DNA of 36,228 bases from JAYEID01 sp964581885 (GCA_964581885.1 CAZOPS010000002.1:1-36228); one strand, 5' to 3'; numbered from the stretch's first letter, positions 9,084-16,061 are shown. The notes: generated from the letters alone by a model not told the origin. Translations and numbers: made by a program.

Positions 9084-9668
9084 ATGTATAATAACCTTGA
9101 GAGGGGTTGGATAGAAGTGATTTGCGGTTGTATGTTTTGCGGGAAGACTGAGGAGTTGATTCGGCGTGTGGAGCGGGCTGTTATTGCACAGCAGGAAGTA
9201 CAGGTTTTTAAGCCCGCTATCGATGTGCGGTACTCAGAATCTGAAGTGGCCTCACATGCAGGTAGGCAGTGTGCTGCGACGCCTGTTAGAGGCGTAAGTA
9301 GTTTACGTAAACTGATCGATAACGAGACAACGGTGATAGCTATTGATGAGGTTCAGTTTTTTGATAACGAGCTGGGGTTAATTGAGCTATGTGAAAATCT
9401 AGCAGATAAAGGTGTCCGTGTTATTGTGGCGGGATTGGACAGAGATTTTCGCGGCGAGCCTTTTGGTGCTATGCCGGAGCTCTTGGCACGTGCTGAAAAA
9501 GTGGATAAGTTGCATGCTATTTGTGTCAAATGTGGCGCACCAGCAACTCGTACCCAGAGAATGATTGATGGCGAGCCAGCGGCTTACGATGAACCTGTAA
9601 TCTTGGTCGGAGGAGAGGAGGCATACGAAGCGCGTTGTCGCAGCTGTCACGAGGTTTGCAAAACGTGA
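9084..9668 (+). CDS. tdk: Thymidine kinase (type II)
   Basis: This enzyme phosphorylates thymidine to dTMP in the salvage pathway. The P-loop is GCMFCGKT (residues 15-22), a cysteine-substituted version of the usual GPMFSGKT. The DEVQFF segment carries the catalytic Glu. The C-terminal zinc ribbon has CVKC and CRSC pairs. The 194-residue length is normal. A purine-rich stretch GGAAGAGGGGAGAG (9064-9077) precedes the ATG, one of the few clear ribosome sites in this window. It follows nrdG by 19 bp and ends at a strong terminator, so nrdD-nrdG-tdk probably form one dNTP-supply operon. Confidence 0.95.
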   Translation: MYNNLERGWIEVICGCMFCGKTEELIRRVERAVIAQQEVQVFKPAIDVRYSESEVASHAGRQCAATPVRGVSSLRKLIDNETTVIAIDEVQFFDNELGLIELCENLADKGVRVIVAGLDRDFRGEPFGAMPELLARAEKVDKLHAICVKCGAPATRTQRMIDGEPAAYDEPVILVGGEEAYEARCRSCHEVCKT

Positions 9669-9693
9669 AGCTTTTTGTAGCTAACGTGTTCAA

Positions 9694-9725
9694 GGCCGAT
9701 CCCGCCACTGGATCGGCCCTTATTT
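9694..9725 (+). terminator. Rho-independent terminator after tdk
   Basis: A perfect 9-bp stem GGCCGATCC/GGATCGGCC (9694-9702 with 9710-9718), a 7-nt loop and CTTATTTTT downstream. Confidence 0.9.
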
Positions 9726-9772
9726 TTGCTCTTTACAAGTTATAAGCTATCCCTTATCATTCTTTTATTCCT

Positions 9773-10567
9773 ATGGAAGATATTCCCTTAACACCAAACG
9801 AAGTCTCTGAAAATATTTCGGAGGCGGATTTTAAATCTGTGCTTGATGCATATTGGGTAACTTCTGATTTTGATAGTATATCTCCTCAACGTCTGTACGG
9901 TGGGATTCGTAATGCTGTTTTCCTGCTTAATACTAGCAGAGGTGATTTTGTGCTTACTATTTATAAACCAGCACCAAGTGCAAAAAAGCGTGTGAAGAGG
10001 AATCTGAAAATTTACACTTTCCTAAAGCCTCAGGGGCTCCCTGTTCCAGAGATGGTGCCGGCTAAGAATGGGAGATTGTTTGTAAACAGGTTTATTTTAG
10101 GTGTTGAGCGCTTCGTTTCTCTCCACAAGTATATTGGAGGTTACAAAATTTTTCCCTACAGTGAGGATGATTTGTTTGCAATGGGAAAAATGCTATCTAA
10201 TTTCCATTCGTGTTTGCGGACCTTCCCAGAACAAGGTATTTTACGCCTTATTCCAGAGGAGATTGCGGCCACCGAGACTTTTGCTGGGAGCAATACAGTG
10301 TTGCATATGGATTTTGCGCGGGGAAACGTCCTTTTTAAGGGCCGCGGAGATATATCCGTAGTGCTTGATTTTGAAGAAGCAATGTGGGGACCGCCTATTT
10401 TGGATATTTCAAAGTCTCTAGCTTTAATTTCGAAAGATAACAAAATGATTGATTTTGATTTTGTTAAAGGCAAGTTTTTTGAGGGTTATCGTGAGGGTTC
10501 TACCACGCTGACAGATGTTGATAAACTAGAGTCACTTGTTGAATATTTTTTTCATCGCATAATTTAG
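9773..10567 (+). CDS. APH/ChoK-fold small-molecule kinase (homoserine kinase II-like)
   Basis: The protein has the aminoglycoside phosphotransferase fold. YGGIRNAVFLL forms the nucleotide loop (about residue 42). LHMDFARGNVLF (about residues 181-192) is the catalytic HxDxxxxN loop, and VLDFEEAMWGPPILDISK holds the metal-binding DFE. Such enzymes phosphorylate homoserine, choline, sugars or drugs. The overall look is nearest to type II homoserine kinases, but I cannot fix the substrate. At 264 residues and ending in SLVEYFFHRII, it lacks part of the usual C-terminal helical region of this roughly 310-330-residue family. It lies alone between a terminator and the next gene. Confidence 0.75.
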   Translation: MEDIPLTPNEVSENISEADFKSVLDAYWVTSDFDSISPQRLYGGIRNAVFLLNTSRGDFVLTIYKPAPSAKKRVKRNLKIYTFLKPQGLPVPEMVPAKNGRLFVNRFILGVERFVSLHKYIGGYKIFPYSEDDLFAMGKMLSNFHSCLRTFPEQGILRLIPEEIAATETFAGSNTVLHMDFARGNVLFKGRGDISVVLDFEEAMWGPPILDISKSLALISKDNKMIDFDFVKGKFFEGYREGSTTLTDVDKLESLVEYFFHRII

Positions 10568-10622
10568 GGTTTATATTCGGGAACTTTTAAGTATGGTAAA
10601 GTGATTATATATTATCTTTTCT

Positions 10623-11753
10623 ATGGTTGAGCGAGCAAAAATTGTTAGTGAAAATGAGTTAAGAAAATTAAGAGCGCGGCTAGAAGAACAAGGAAAAAGA
10701 GTTGTTTTTACGTGTGGGGCTTATGATCTAATCCACTCCGGCCATGCCCATTTTCTTGCCGAGGCACGTACTTGGGGCGACGTGCTGGTGGTTGGGGTAA
10801 GCGGCAACAAGTTGCGGCGGGAACGCCACGGACCTGTCCACCCTCTCCTTGATGAAAAAGAAAGAGCAGAGACTTTAAGTTACCTTCGTCCGGTGGATTA
10901 TGTCACAATTATTAACGACTCTAATACTAGTTCGCTTCTTAGCACTCTCCAACCTCATGTCTTCTACACGATCAAGGAGGATTGGAAAGAGGGCGTTCGC
11001 CTTCGGGAGGAAGCCCAAACGGTAAAATCTTACGGGGGAAAGGTTATAGAAGCAGACCGGTTGGAGCCTTTCGTTTCCAGTTCAAAAGTAGTAGAAAGAT
11101 TGGCCCACTCGATAATTAAAAGAGAATTGGAAAACTTTTTTGGTGATGATTTACTTGGTTTTAGTGATAATCACGAGCCCCCCTATATAGATTTGGGCAA
11201 GCAGACACCGCGTAATCTTTTGGGGTATGCTTATTTAGCTTCAGTCTTGTCGTGGCAGTCTTTAGAGGAGCTCAGAACTAAACTCCGAGAACAAGGTAAA
11301 ACTTTAGCGTTTGTGAGCGGGTCTTATGATTTGGTGCATGTGGGGCACACGCGTTTTATTGAAAAAGCTGCCGGTTGGGCAGATGTTCTTGTTGTTGGTA
11401 TCCCTTCTGACAGTGCCATTCAAGAATTAAAAGGACCCAGCCGTCCGGTAGTGGGTGAGCTTTCGCGTGCTGAGCTTCTACGGTTTTTTCGTCCGGTGGA
11501 TTATGTGACTGTTTTCCCGCATGATACTGTTGCTGATGTCTTGGAGTTGCTAAGGCCGGATGTTTTTCAGACAGTGAATGAATCATGGAATGAGGGTTAC
11601 AAGGAAAGTAAGGAATACAAAATTGTCAAAAAATATGATGGAGATGTGAAGCTTGTAGAGCGGCAGGCACCTTTTGTTTCCTCGCATATTTTGATTGAGC
11701 AGGCAGCGGGGGCAATGGTGAGAGAGATTTTCAAGAAGTGTTTGGGGACGTAG
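10623..11753 (+). CDS. Tandem RfaE-C/TagD-like nucleotidyltransferase (two domains)
   Basis: Two homologous cytidylyltransferase-fold domains lie in one 376-residue chain. Domain 1 (about residues 10-170) has FTCGAYDLIHSGH with His38/His41 and ends PFVSSSKVVE. Domain 2 (about residues 208-370) has FVSGSYDLVHVGH with His239/His242, KGPSRPV, and ends PFVSSHILIE. Both resemble the sugar-phosphate adenylyltransferase half of HldE and would transfer NMP to a phosphorylated substrate. The KGGDY segment typical of heptose-1-phosphate adenylyltransferase is replaced by TIKEDW and TVNESW, so the substrate probably differs. Upstream, TATTAT lies 7 nt before the ATG, suggesting a leaderless transcript. 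A terminator follows. Confidence 0.82.
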   Translation: MVERAKIVSENELRKLRARLEEQGKRVVFTCGAYDLIHSGHAHFLAEARTWGDVLVVGVSGNKLRRERHGPVHPLLDEKERAETLSYLRPVDYVTIINDSNTSSLLSTLQPHVFYTIKEDWKEGVRLREEAQTVKSYGGKVIEADRLEPFVSSSKVVERLAHSIIKRELENFFGDDLLGFSDNHEPPYIDLGKQTPRNLLGYAYLASVLSWQSLEELRTKLREQGKTLAFVSGSYDLVHVGHTRFIEKAAGWADVLVVGIPSDSAIQELKGPSRPVVGELSRAELLRFFRPVDYVTVFPHDTVADVLELLRPDVFQTVNESWNEGYKESKEYKIVKKYDGDVKLVERQAPFVSSHILIEQAAGAMVREIFKKCLGT

Positions 11754-11754
11754 T

Positions 11755-11809
11755 GGATCTTAACATTTAGCTTTTTTTAATGTTACGCATGGTTAAGACC
11801 GGTTTTTTT
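11755..11809 (+). terminator. Terminator after the tandem nucleotidyltransferase
   Basis: GGATCTTAAC (11755-11764) pairs with GTTAAGACC (11792-11800) with one bulged A, followed by GG and seven T. An internal AACATT/AATGTT pairing offers an alternative fold. Confidence 0.55.
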
Positions 11810-11831
11810 AGTTGCAACCCTTGTGGCCGCC

Positions 11832-11920
11832 TGAAGAGGGCGCGCGATAAATCGCGCTACTTCGAATATAGTAGCGAAGTTTACTTCGCGCTCCGGTTCA
11901 AAAGAAAGGCGCGCTCTGTC
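11832..11920. repeat. Cluster of short GC-rich palindromes
   Basis: Two near-perfect 16-bp palindromes, GCGCGATAAATCGCGC (near 11843) and GCGAAGTTTACTTCGC (near 11874), are enclosed by AGAGGGCGCGC and GCGCGCTCT, which can pair with each other. The whole would form a branched RNA or cruciform. Nothing in it is coding. It resembles the palindromes near 12451 and 34571. Confidence 0.65.
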
Positions 11921-11963
11921 TCCAGGGGCAGGTTGGGGAATTAGACAGTTCGGTAAAGATATT

Positions 11964-12437
11964 ATGGCTGACGATAAGGACTACTACAGCAAAGAGTTTC
12001 AAAAAAATGCCCGGTTGGGCGAGTATTGGTATGATGAGATTTGGAAAAACGTCGAGGGTTGCCCTTTTTGTGATTTGAAGGAGAAATACATTGTGAAGGA
12101 AAAAGGCGGTGTTGTTCTAACAACAAACCTTTTCCCTTATACAGATTATCACTTGATGATTATACCCCGAGAGCATGTAGTTTCAATAAGAGACTTAGGC
12201 GGGGAGGATTGGCAGACGGTGAGGGATCTGGCTGGGCTTGCGGGGCGGTTGTTGGAAGAGAAAGGTATTCCCGGTTATAAATTCCTTGTTCGGGAAGGTA
12301 AACAGAAAGGAAAAACTGTCGAACACCTTCATTTTCACATTATTCCTGGGGTAGACGATCTGGAAAAATGGGACTATCAGAAAATTGAAAATGCACCAAT
12401 AGATGCAGCAGAGAAGCTGCGTAGTCTTTTGAAATAA
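11964..12437 (+). CDS. HIT-family (histidine triad) nucleotide hydrolase/transferase
   Basis: The HIT superfamily acts on the alpha-phosphate of nucleotides. The catalytic triad is EHLHFHIIPG with His121, His123 and His125. A GCPFCDL segment with two Cys near residue 31 is common in HIT proteins that bind zinc. TNLFPYTDYHLMIIPREHV is the typical central strand and turn. The 157-residue length is slightly long because of a charged N-terminal extension. The exact substrate (AMP conjugates or dinucleoside polyphosphates) cannot be read from sequence. It is monocistronic, between palindromic elements, and no strong ribosome site is seen. Confidence 0.9.
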   Translation: MADDKDYYSKEFQKNARLGEYWYDEIWKNVEGCPFCDLKEKYIVKEKGGVVLTTNLFPYTDYHLMIIPREHVVSIRDLGGEDWQTVRDLAGLAGRLLEEKGIPGYKFLVREGKQKGKTVEHLHFHIIPGVDDLEKWDYQKIENAPIDAAEKLRSLLK

Positions 12438-12450
12438 TAGTAATAATAAT

Positions 12451-12466
12451 GTAGTAGCAGACTTTA
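12451..12466. repeat. 16-bp palindrome GCAGACTTTAGTCTGC
   Basis: A short inverted repeat with a 2-nt centre, preceded by TAGTA. It shares its TTTA-type centre and flank with the palindromes near 11843, 11874 and 34571, although the stem sequence differs. Confidence 0.6.
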
Positions 12467-12482
12467 GTCTGCGTTCAGAAAC

Positions 12483-12514
12483 ACCTCCGTTCGAAATGGG
12501 TGCGAAGGTTTTTT
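12483..12514 (+). terminator. Terminator after the HIT gene
   Basis: ACCTCCG (12483-12489) pairs with CGAAGGT (12503-12509) with one mismatch. Six T residues follow. Confidence 0.45.
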
Positions 12515-12572
12515 CCCTTTCGAGTTATTCCGAGAACGAGAAATCATAACAGGTTATTTAATAGGTGTATAT

Positions 12573-13037
12573 ATGATTAAAATAAATCCGAAAATTAGAT
12601 TTATGCGTCGGGCTTGTCTCCTCTGCGACAAGTCGCAGTGTTTATACCGGGTTGGCTGTGTGGCTGTACGCGACGGCAAGGTTATAATGGAGGCTTTCAA
12701 CGAAACTCTTCCCGGCGAGAAGTATTGTCAGGAAGGGGAGTGTATTCGCAAAAAATTGGGCCTAACAGGTGGAGCGGATATAGACAAGGTGTGTACAATC
12801 CATGCCGAAGTCAATCTCATTGCTAAAGCCGCAGCCCGTGGTATTAAATTAGAAGGTGTGGATGTCTACTTAACAACTTTTCCTTGTTACATTTGTTCTA
12901 AAAGCCTTGTTCAAGCCAAGATTGGAAAGCTTTATTATATGTCGGATTATGCAGATAATGATGGTTTACGCCTTTTCAAGGCCGCGGGGATTCCGGTGGA
13001 AAAGATAGAGGAGGATTTGGTGTGGGGGAGATGCTAA
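12573..13037 (+). CDS. dCMP/cytidine deaminase-family protein (ComEB-like)
   Basis: This is a zinc-dependent deaminase of the CMP/dCMP family. The active site is CTIHAEVN with His77 and catalytic Glu79, and FPCYICS with Cys105 and Cys108, the remaining zinc ligands. Extra Cys near the N-terminus (RRACLLCDKSQC) and the YCQEGECIRKKLG insert resemble dCMP deaminases. The product would be dUMP, the substrate of the thymidylate synthase encoded next, which is the best functional argument. The 154-residue length fits. AGGTG ends 5 nt ahead of the ATG. Confidence 0.85.
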   Translation: MIKINPKIRFMRRACLLCDKSQCLYRVGCVAVRDGKVIMEAFNETLPGEKYCQEGECIRKKLGLTGGADIDKVCTIHAEVNLIAKAAARGIKLEGVDVYLTTFPCYICSKSLVQAKIGKLYYMSDYADNDGLRLFKAAGIPVEKIEEDLVWGRC

Positions 13038-13100
13038 GTTAGGGTCCGTTTCGAGGTCTGGGGAGAAACCAAAATAGGAAATTTCCTCTGTTTTGATTTC

Positions 13101-13163
13101 CCGCCTCTCCGGCGGGTTGCCGAAGAGGCAACTCTCTTGCAGACCTGCCTTGTCGGCAGGCAG
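13101..13163. repeat. Three successive GC-rich hairpins
   Basis: Three consecutive inverted repeats are CCGCC-TCTCC-GGCGG, then GTTGCC-GAAGA-GGCAAC, then CTGCC-TTGTC-GGCAG. The last is a member of the dispersed CCTGCC...GGCAGG family. No T-run follows, so they are not plain terminators. Confidence 0.65.
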
Positions 13164-13257
13164 ACTCGTTCGAAAAGGGGCTATCCTGGTGTGGTTATTG
13201 TAGGGGTGTAGTGTCACGTAAAGGCTCGCCACGTGGCAAACGCTACGTCTCTACAGA

Positions 13258-13312
13258 ATTACCATTGTATTACCATCGTATTACCATCGTATTACAACTG
13301 TATTACCATTGT
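13258..13312 (+). repeat. Five 11-bp direct repeats abutting the thymidylate synthase start
   Basis: The units are ATTACCATTGT, ATTACCATCGT (twice), ATTACAACTGT and ATTACCATTGT, each exactly 11 bp with no spacer. They end one base before the chosen ATG at 13314. An upstream in-frame ATG (13233) would translate them as a low-complexity YxCITIV-like stretch, so they are read here as non-coding. The 11-bp period is about one DNA turn, so a repeated binding site is possible. Confidence 0.8.
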
Positions 13313-13313
13313 T

Positions 13314-14753
13314 ATGAACTGGCCAATATATTTTAAAGACAGATTATACCTCGGCAACCTTGATTCTCCGGTGGCGCTGTGTACTTTATGGACTCCTAAG
13401 GAAACTATTGTCGAACAGTTGGATAAAAGCAACTTTTGTGTTGCAGGACAACTTTATTCTGGTCGGGGTCTTAATTTTATGGTGCGTAATCTTCTTGCAA
13501 AGCCATCAATACAGTATTTAGTAGTTTGTGGACGTTCCTTGAATAATTCTAGCGAGTTGCTTTTTAGCTTTTTTGAAAATGGGGATGGCGAAGAAGAGTA
13601 TATTGATAAAGAGGTTCCTCGAACTGTTCTTGCTAAACTACGTGGGCGGATTAATGTTATTGATTTAGAAGGAGAGCTAGATTTTAGTGTAATAAAAAAA
13701 GCTATTTCTAAGTGCAAGCTTTTGGATAGCGATGTGGCGCCACAAGTTTTTCCTGATCCAGAATATATAGAGAAAGAAGCATTTCCTGCTGAGTCTTCGG
13801 TTTTTAGAATTTCGGGGAACTATATCGGCGAGGTTTGGCTTTCCGCACTTAAGCACATTTTGAAATTTGGTGTTTCTGGCGAGCGGATTGGCGGATGTGG
13901 CGTGCGATGCGTGCACAACTTAGCTGCTGTTGTTGGGGATGAGGATCCTCGCTGTCCAAAAATATTTCCCTTCTTTAATTTTAATCTTTCCGATGTGGAA
14001 AACTATATTAAAAATTTCTTTGATCCCAAGTTGGGTCAGCACTCTTACAGTTATGGAGGGCGCTTGCAGGATTATAGAGGAGTAGATCAGATTAAGGTTA
14101 TGAAGGAAAAGCTAAAGCGGTTTTCAGGTGAAGAGGGGGCACTAGCAGTTCTCTGGGACCCGGTTAAGGATAATTTTCCACCGGAGGAAGGAGCGTCAAA
14201 AAAACTTGGAAAAGCGGAAAAATGGAATGTACCTTGCCTTAACCTGGTTCAAGCTCAAATTTATGGTGGGAACCTTTTCCTTACTACTTATTTTCGAGCT
14301 CACGATATTTACAATGCTTGGCCCCGTAATTTGTTTGCGCTGCGCGAACTGCAGGCAAGACTAGCAGAGTTTGTGGAACTTGAATTGGGTAGCCTTACAG
14401 TATTTTCTCAATTTGCGTGGATTTCTGAGAGTGACCTTCCGCAAGCTCAGGAAATTGTTGCTGATAACTATCAACCTAGTTGTGTCTGGGACCCACGTGG
14501 GAACTTTGTAATCATGGTCAGAGGTTCAACGATTAATGCAGTACATCTTTCCCCAGAAGGAAGGAAGTTGCAGGAGTTTTCAATAAATGGAGAAGAGCCC
14601 AAAGCTGCTGTTAAGCTTTGTGGCGAAATTATCGGTGAGTTGGCGATTTCGGACCTTAGTCACGCGGCAGACTTAGGTAGAGAGTTGGCTAAAGCCGAAA
14701 TGGCTGTTAAAAACGACCTTAATTATCAGCAAGATAACTCTCTTGAGTTCTAA
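13314..14753 (+). CDS. Thymidylate synthase with N-terminal MtrA/DUF4346-like domain
   Basis: The C-terminal half (about residues 240-420) is ThyA-like. It shows DQIKVMKEKLKRF, LAVLWDPVKD, NVPCLNLVQ with the presumed catalytic Cys308, YFRAHDIYNAWPRN matching the family FRSxDxxxGxPfN, and FSQFAWI. The spacing resembles archaeal-type synthases rather than E. coli ThyA. The N-terminal part (about residues 1-200, DSPVALCTLW, CVAGQLYSGRGLNFMVRNLLAKPSIQYLVVCG) resembles tetrahydromethanopterin S-methyltransferase subunit A/DUF4346. A tail of about 60 residues follows the synthase core. The start at 13314 excludes an 11-bp repeat array that a longer reading would translate. The upstream dCMP deaminase would feed it dUMP. 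The domain pairing is inferred from remembered motifs. Confidence 0.78.
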   Translation: MNWPIYFKDRLYLGNLDSPVALCTLWTPKETIVEQLDKSNFCVAGQLYSGRGLNFMVRNLLAKPSIQYLVVCGRSLNNSSELLFSFFENGDGEEEYIDKEVPRTVLAKLRGRINVIDLEGELDFSVIKKAISKCKLLDSDVAPQVFPDPEYIEKEAFPAESSVFRISGNYIGEVWLSALKHILKFGVSGERIGGCGVRCVHNLAAVVGDEDPRCPKIFPFFNFNLSDVENYIKNFFDPKLGQHSYSYGGRLQDYRGVDQIKVMKEKLKRFSGEEGALAVLWDPVKDNFPPEEGASKKLGKAEKWNVPCLNLVQAQIYGGNLFLTTYFRAHDIYNAWPRNLFALRELQARLAEFVELELGSLTVFSQFAWISESDLPQAQEIVADNYQPSCVWDPRGNFVIMVRGSTINAVHLSPEGRKLQEFSINGEEPKAAVKLCGEIIGELAISDLSHAADLGRELAKAEMAVKNDLNYQQDNSLEF

Positions 14754-14832
14754 GAAGGTAATACTGGCTACCTCCACGTGGGTTGAGTAGCCTTCTAGTG
14801 TAGGTCATGTTCCTGATCTAAGCGGTTGGATG

Positions 14833-14868
14833 CTCCGCCAGCTACCCTTCGTTTGGCGAGTCTTTTTT
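14833..14868 (+). terminator. Terminator after thymidylate synthase
   Basis: CTCCGCCA (14833-14840) pairs with TGGCGAG (14854-14860) with one bulge, then TCTTTTTT. A second hairpin, GCCCC-GTGTA-GGGGC (14919-14933), lies further on without a T-run. Confidence 0.6.
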
Positions 14869-15011
14869 CCAAGGTTTCCAATTTTAGGTCGATGTAGATA
14901 ACAAATTAAACCAAAACCGCCCCGTGTAGGGGCAGTCCCTTTCGATCTTAAACCCGATTTTAGTTGAGCAGAGGTAGATTTATAATTCAAGTATGTTATT
15001 ATTTTTACGGA

Positions 15012-15167
15012 ATGAAAAGACCTCTTGTTTATGCATCCTTAGTGTTTTTAGCTCTTTTGGGAATAACACTTGTTGTTGTGCTTATTGGGCGGGCACGGGA
15101 TTTTGAGGAACGGGTTAGAAAATATGATTCTGTAAATCAATTGACTTTTACTCGTTGTCTTTCTTGA
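15012..15167 (+). CDS. Small single-pass membrane protein, unknown
   Basis: A 51-residue protein: MKRP, then one hydrophobic helix (about residues 5-25, LVYASLVFLALLGITLVVVLIG), then a short charged tail (RARDFEERVRKYDSVNQ). I do not recognise a family. The start at 15012 is preferred because an earlier in-frame ATG (14964) adds an unlikely polar/aromatic extension. It lies 19 bp ahead of the next membrane protein, so the two may be co-expressed. Confidence 0.5.
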   Translation: MKRPLVYASLVFLALLGITLVVVLIGRARDFEERVRKYDSVNQLTFTRCLS

Positions 15168-15186
15168 TTTAAGGAGGTGATAGTTG

Positions 15187-15798
15187 ATGCCAATCTATAT
15201 GATCTTTTTAATCCTTGGTGGGGTGTTTTTATTTGCCTGGTTAGTTTTGGTGTTAATTCAGAAAAAAAGTGGTTCTGGGGATGTTTCTACACTTCAAGCT
15301 CAGTTAGAAAAGGCTACAGGAGAGCCTGATCTTGAGGCAGGGGAAGAGGGCAGCGTAGAAAGTGATGAGAGCGGTTCGGATATAGAAAAGGAGGCAGAGG
15401 AAAAGCTGGGGGAAATTTCCAAAGTTGTAGAGGAGCGTAAGGAGAAAGAGGTTACAGAAGACTCGTCGGAAGAGGAAAGTGGAGAGGGGGAAAAGACGGA
15501 AGAACAAGCTGCAGCAGGTGTTGAAAGTTGGGAAGAGGTTCCGGAAGAGGACGTTTCGGAGCAGCCTCAGGAGGAACCTCGGGAGGAAATAAGAAAAGAA
15601 GCGGAAGAAGAAATAAGAATAGAGGAGGACGAAGAAGCAGAGGCAGAAGCAGCAGACGTAGAAGTTCCAGAACAACAACCACAGGAGGTATCTTCGGAAG
15701 AGCCCTCAACTGAGGGTGAGGAGCTGCCAAGCGAACCAAAAGGCCCTGTAAAGGGTAGTGGAGCTGCGACAGAGCCAGAAGAACAGGAGGATGTTTAG
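15187..15798 (+). CDS. Membrane-anchored, highly acidic protein, unknown
   Basis: Residues about 4-24 (YMIFLILGGVFLFAWLVLVLI) form one membrane helix. The remaining roughly 175 residues are dominated by Glu with Ser, Gly and Pro, and have no recognisable domain, so they are probably disordered. It has the strongest ribosome site in the window, AAGGAGGTGAT (15171-15181). An in-frame TTG at 15184 lies 6 nt after GGAGG and the ATG at 15187 lies 9 nt after it, so ATG is preferred. The strong site suggests high expression. The LysM protein at 34758-35252 has a similar helix-plus-acidic-linker layout. Confidence 0.72.
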   Translation: MPIYMIFLILGGVFLFAWLVLVLIQKKSGSGDVSTLQAQLEKATGEPDLEAGEEGSVESDESGSDIEKEAEEKLGEISKVVEERKEKEVTEDSSEEESGEGEKTEEQAAAGVESWEEVPEEDVSEQPQEEPREEIRKEAEEEIRIEEDEEAEAEAADVEVPEQQPQEVSSEEPSTEGEELPSEPKGPVKGSGAATEPEEQEDV

Positions 15799-15866
15799 AG
15801 TTGAGAGGTTTAACCCTTTTTTTTGTGGGGTTGAGAAGTTGGTTTATTTTGAAGCGGTTGTTAAGC

Positions 15867-15895
15867 TTGACGTAGTGCCGTCTGCCTATTAAAAT
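15867..15895 (+). promoter_or_regulatory. Promoter of the ileS leader
   Basis: TTGACG (15867-15872), an exact 17-bp spacer and TAAAAT (15890-15895). The predicted start falls at about 15902-15903, on the ATG of the leader peptide. Confidence 0.75.
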
Positions 15896-15902
15896 AGAGG
15901 AG

Positions 15903-15950
15903 ATGCAGGGTTTGCAGGCGAAGGAAATTATTATTAATTTGCGTAGCTAA
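15903..15950 (+). CDS. Putative ileS leader peptide with Ile-Ile-Ile
   Basis: The 15-codon reading frame MQGLQAKEIIINLRS has ATT-ATT-ATT at codons 9-11 (15927-15935). It begins 7 nt after the -10 box, so it may be translated from a leaderless transcript. The stop codon sits inside the 5' arm of a long hairpin (15942-15955 with 15963-15978), and a strong terminator follows. The gene downstream is isoleucyl-tRNA synthetase, which makes a role in sensing charged tRNA-Ile plausible. Three ATT codons could also be chance in AT-rich DNA. Confidence 0.5.
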   Translation: MQGLQAKEIIINLRS

Positions 15951-15978
15951 GGCTGTGTAAATCAGCTTTAGTTTTACG
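15942..15978 (+). promoter_or_regulatory. Leader hairpin ahead of the ileS attenuator
   Basis: CGTA-CTAAGGCTG pairs with CAGCTTTAG-TACG (13 bp with one G-U and an internal G/TTT loop), loop TGTAAAT. The leader peptide's last two codons and stop lie in its 5' arm. Confidence 0.55.
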
Positions 15979-15981
15979 TAG

Positions 15982-16008
15982 ATCCCGACAAACGGTCGGG
16001 ATTTTTTT
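15982..16008 (+). terminator. Strong terminator between leader and ileS
   Basis: A perfect 8-bp stem ATCCCGAC/GTCGGGAT (15982-15989 with 15995-16002), 5-nt loop, and a T-run of seven. It lies 53 nt before the ileS ATG and only about 80 nt after the promoter start, so it ends a short transcript or acts as an attenuator. Confidence 0.9.
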
Positions 16009-16061
16009 GTTCTAGGTGGTTTGTGGTAGGATTGTTTTAACTGTTTTAGCTGTTGTTAGTT

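Noticed and set aside
9399..9708. Minus-strand ORFs over tdk and its terminator
   Set aside because: They are antisense shadows of a well-conserved gene.
9773..10567. Aminoglycoside resistance gene
   Set aside because: The fold is shared by many housekeeping kinases; nothing points to drug substrates.
13258..13312. The 11-bp repeats as a CRISPR array
   Set aside because: The units are contiguous with no spacers and no cas genes are near.
13233..13313. Upstream ATG for thymidylate synthase
   Set aside because: It adds 27 residues made from the 11-bp DNA repeats; the ATG at 13314 starts the conserved domain.
15304..15739. Leu/Phe- and Arg-rich ORFs opposite or overlapping the acidic protein
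   Set aside because: They mirror the Glu-rich codons of the real gene, which has the strong ribosome site.
15903..16008. T-box riboswitch ahead of ileS
   Set aside because: The leader is only about 105 nt, with no specifier-loop or T-box antiterminator sequence recognised.
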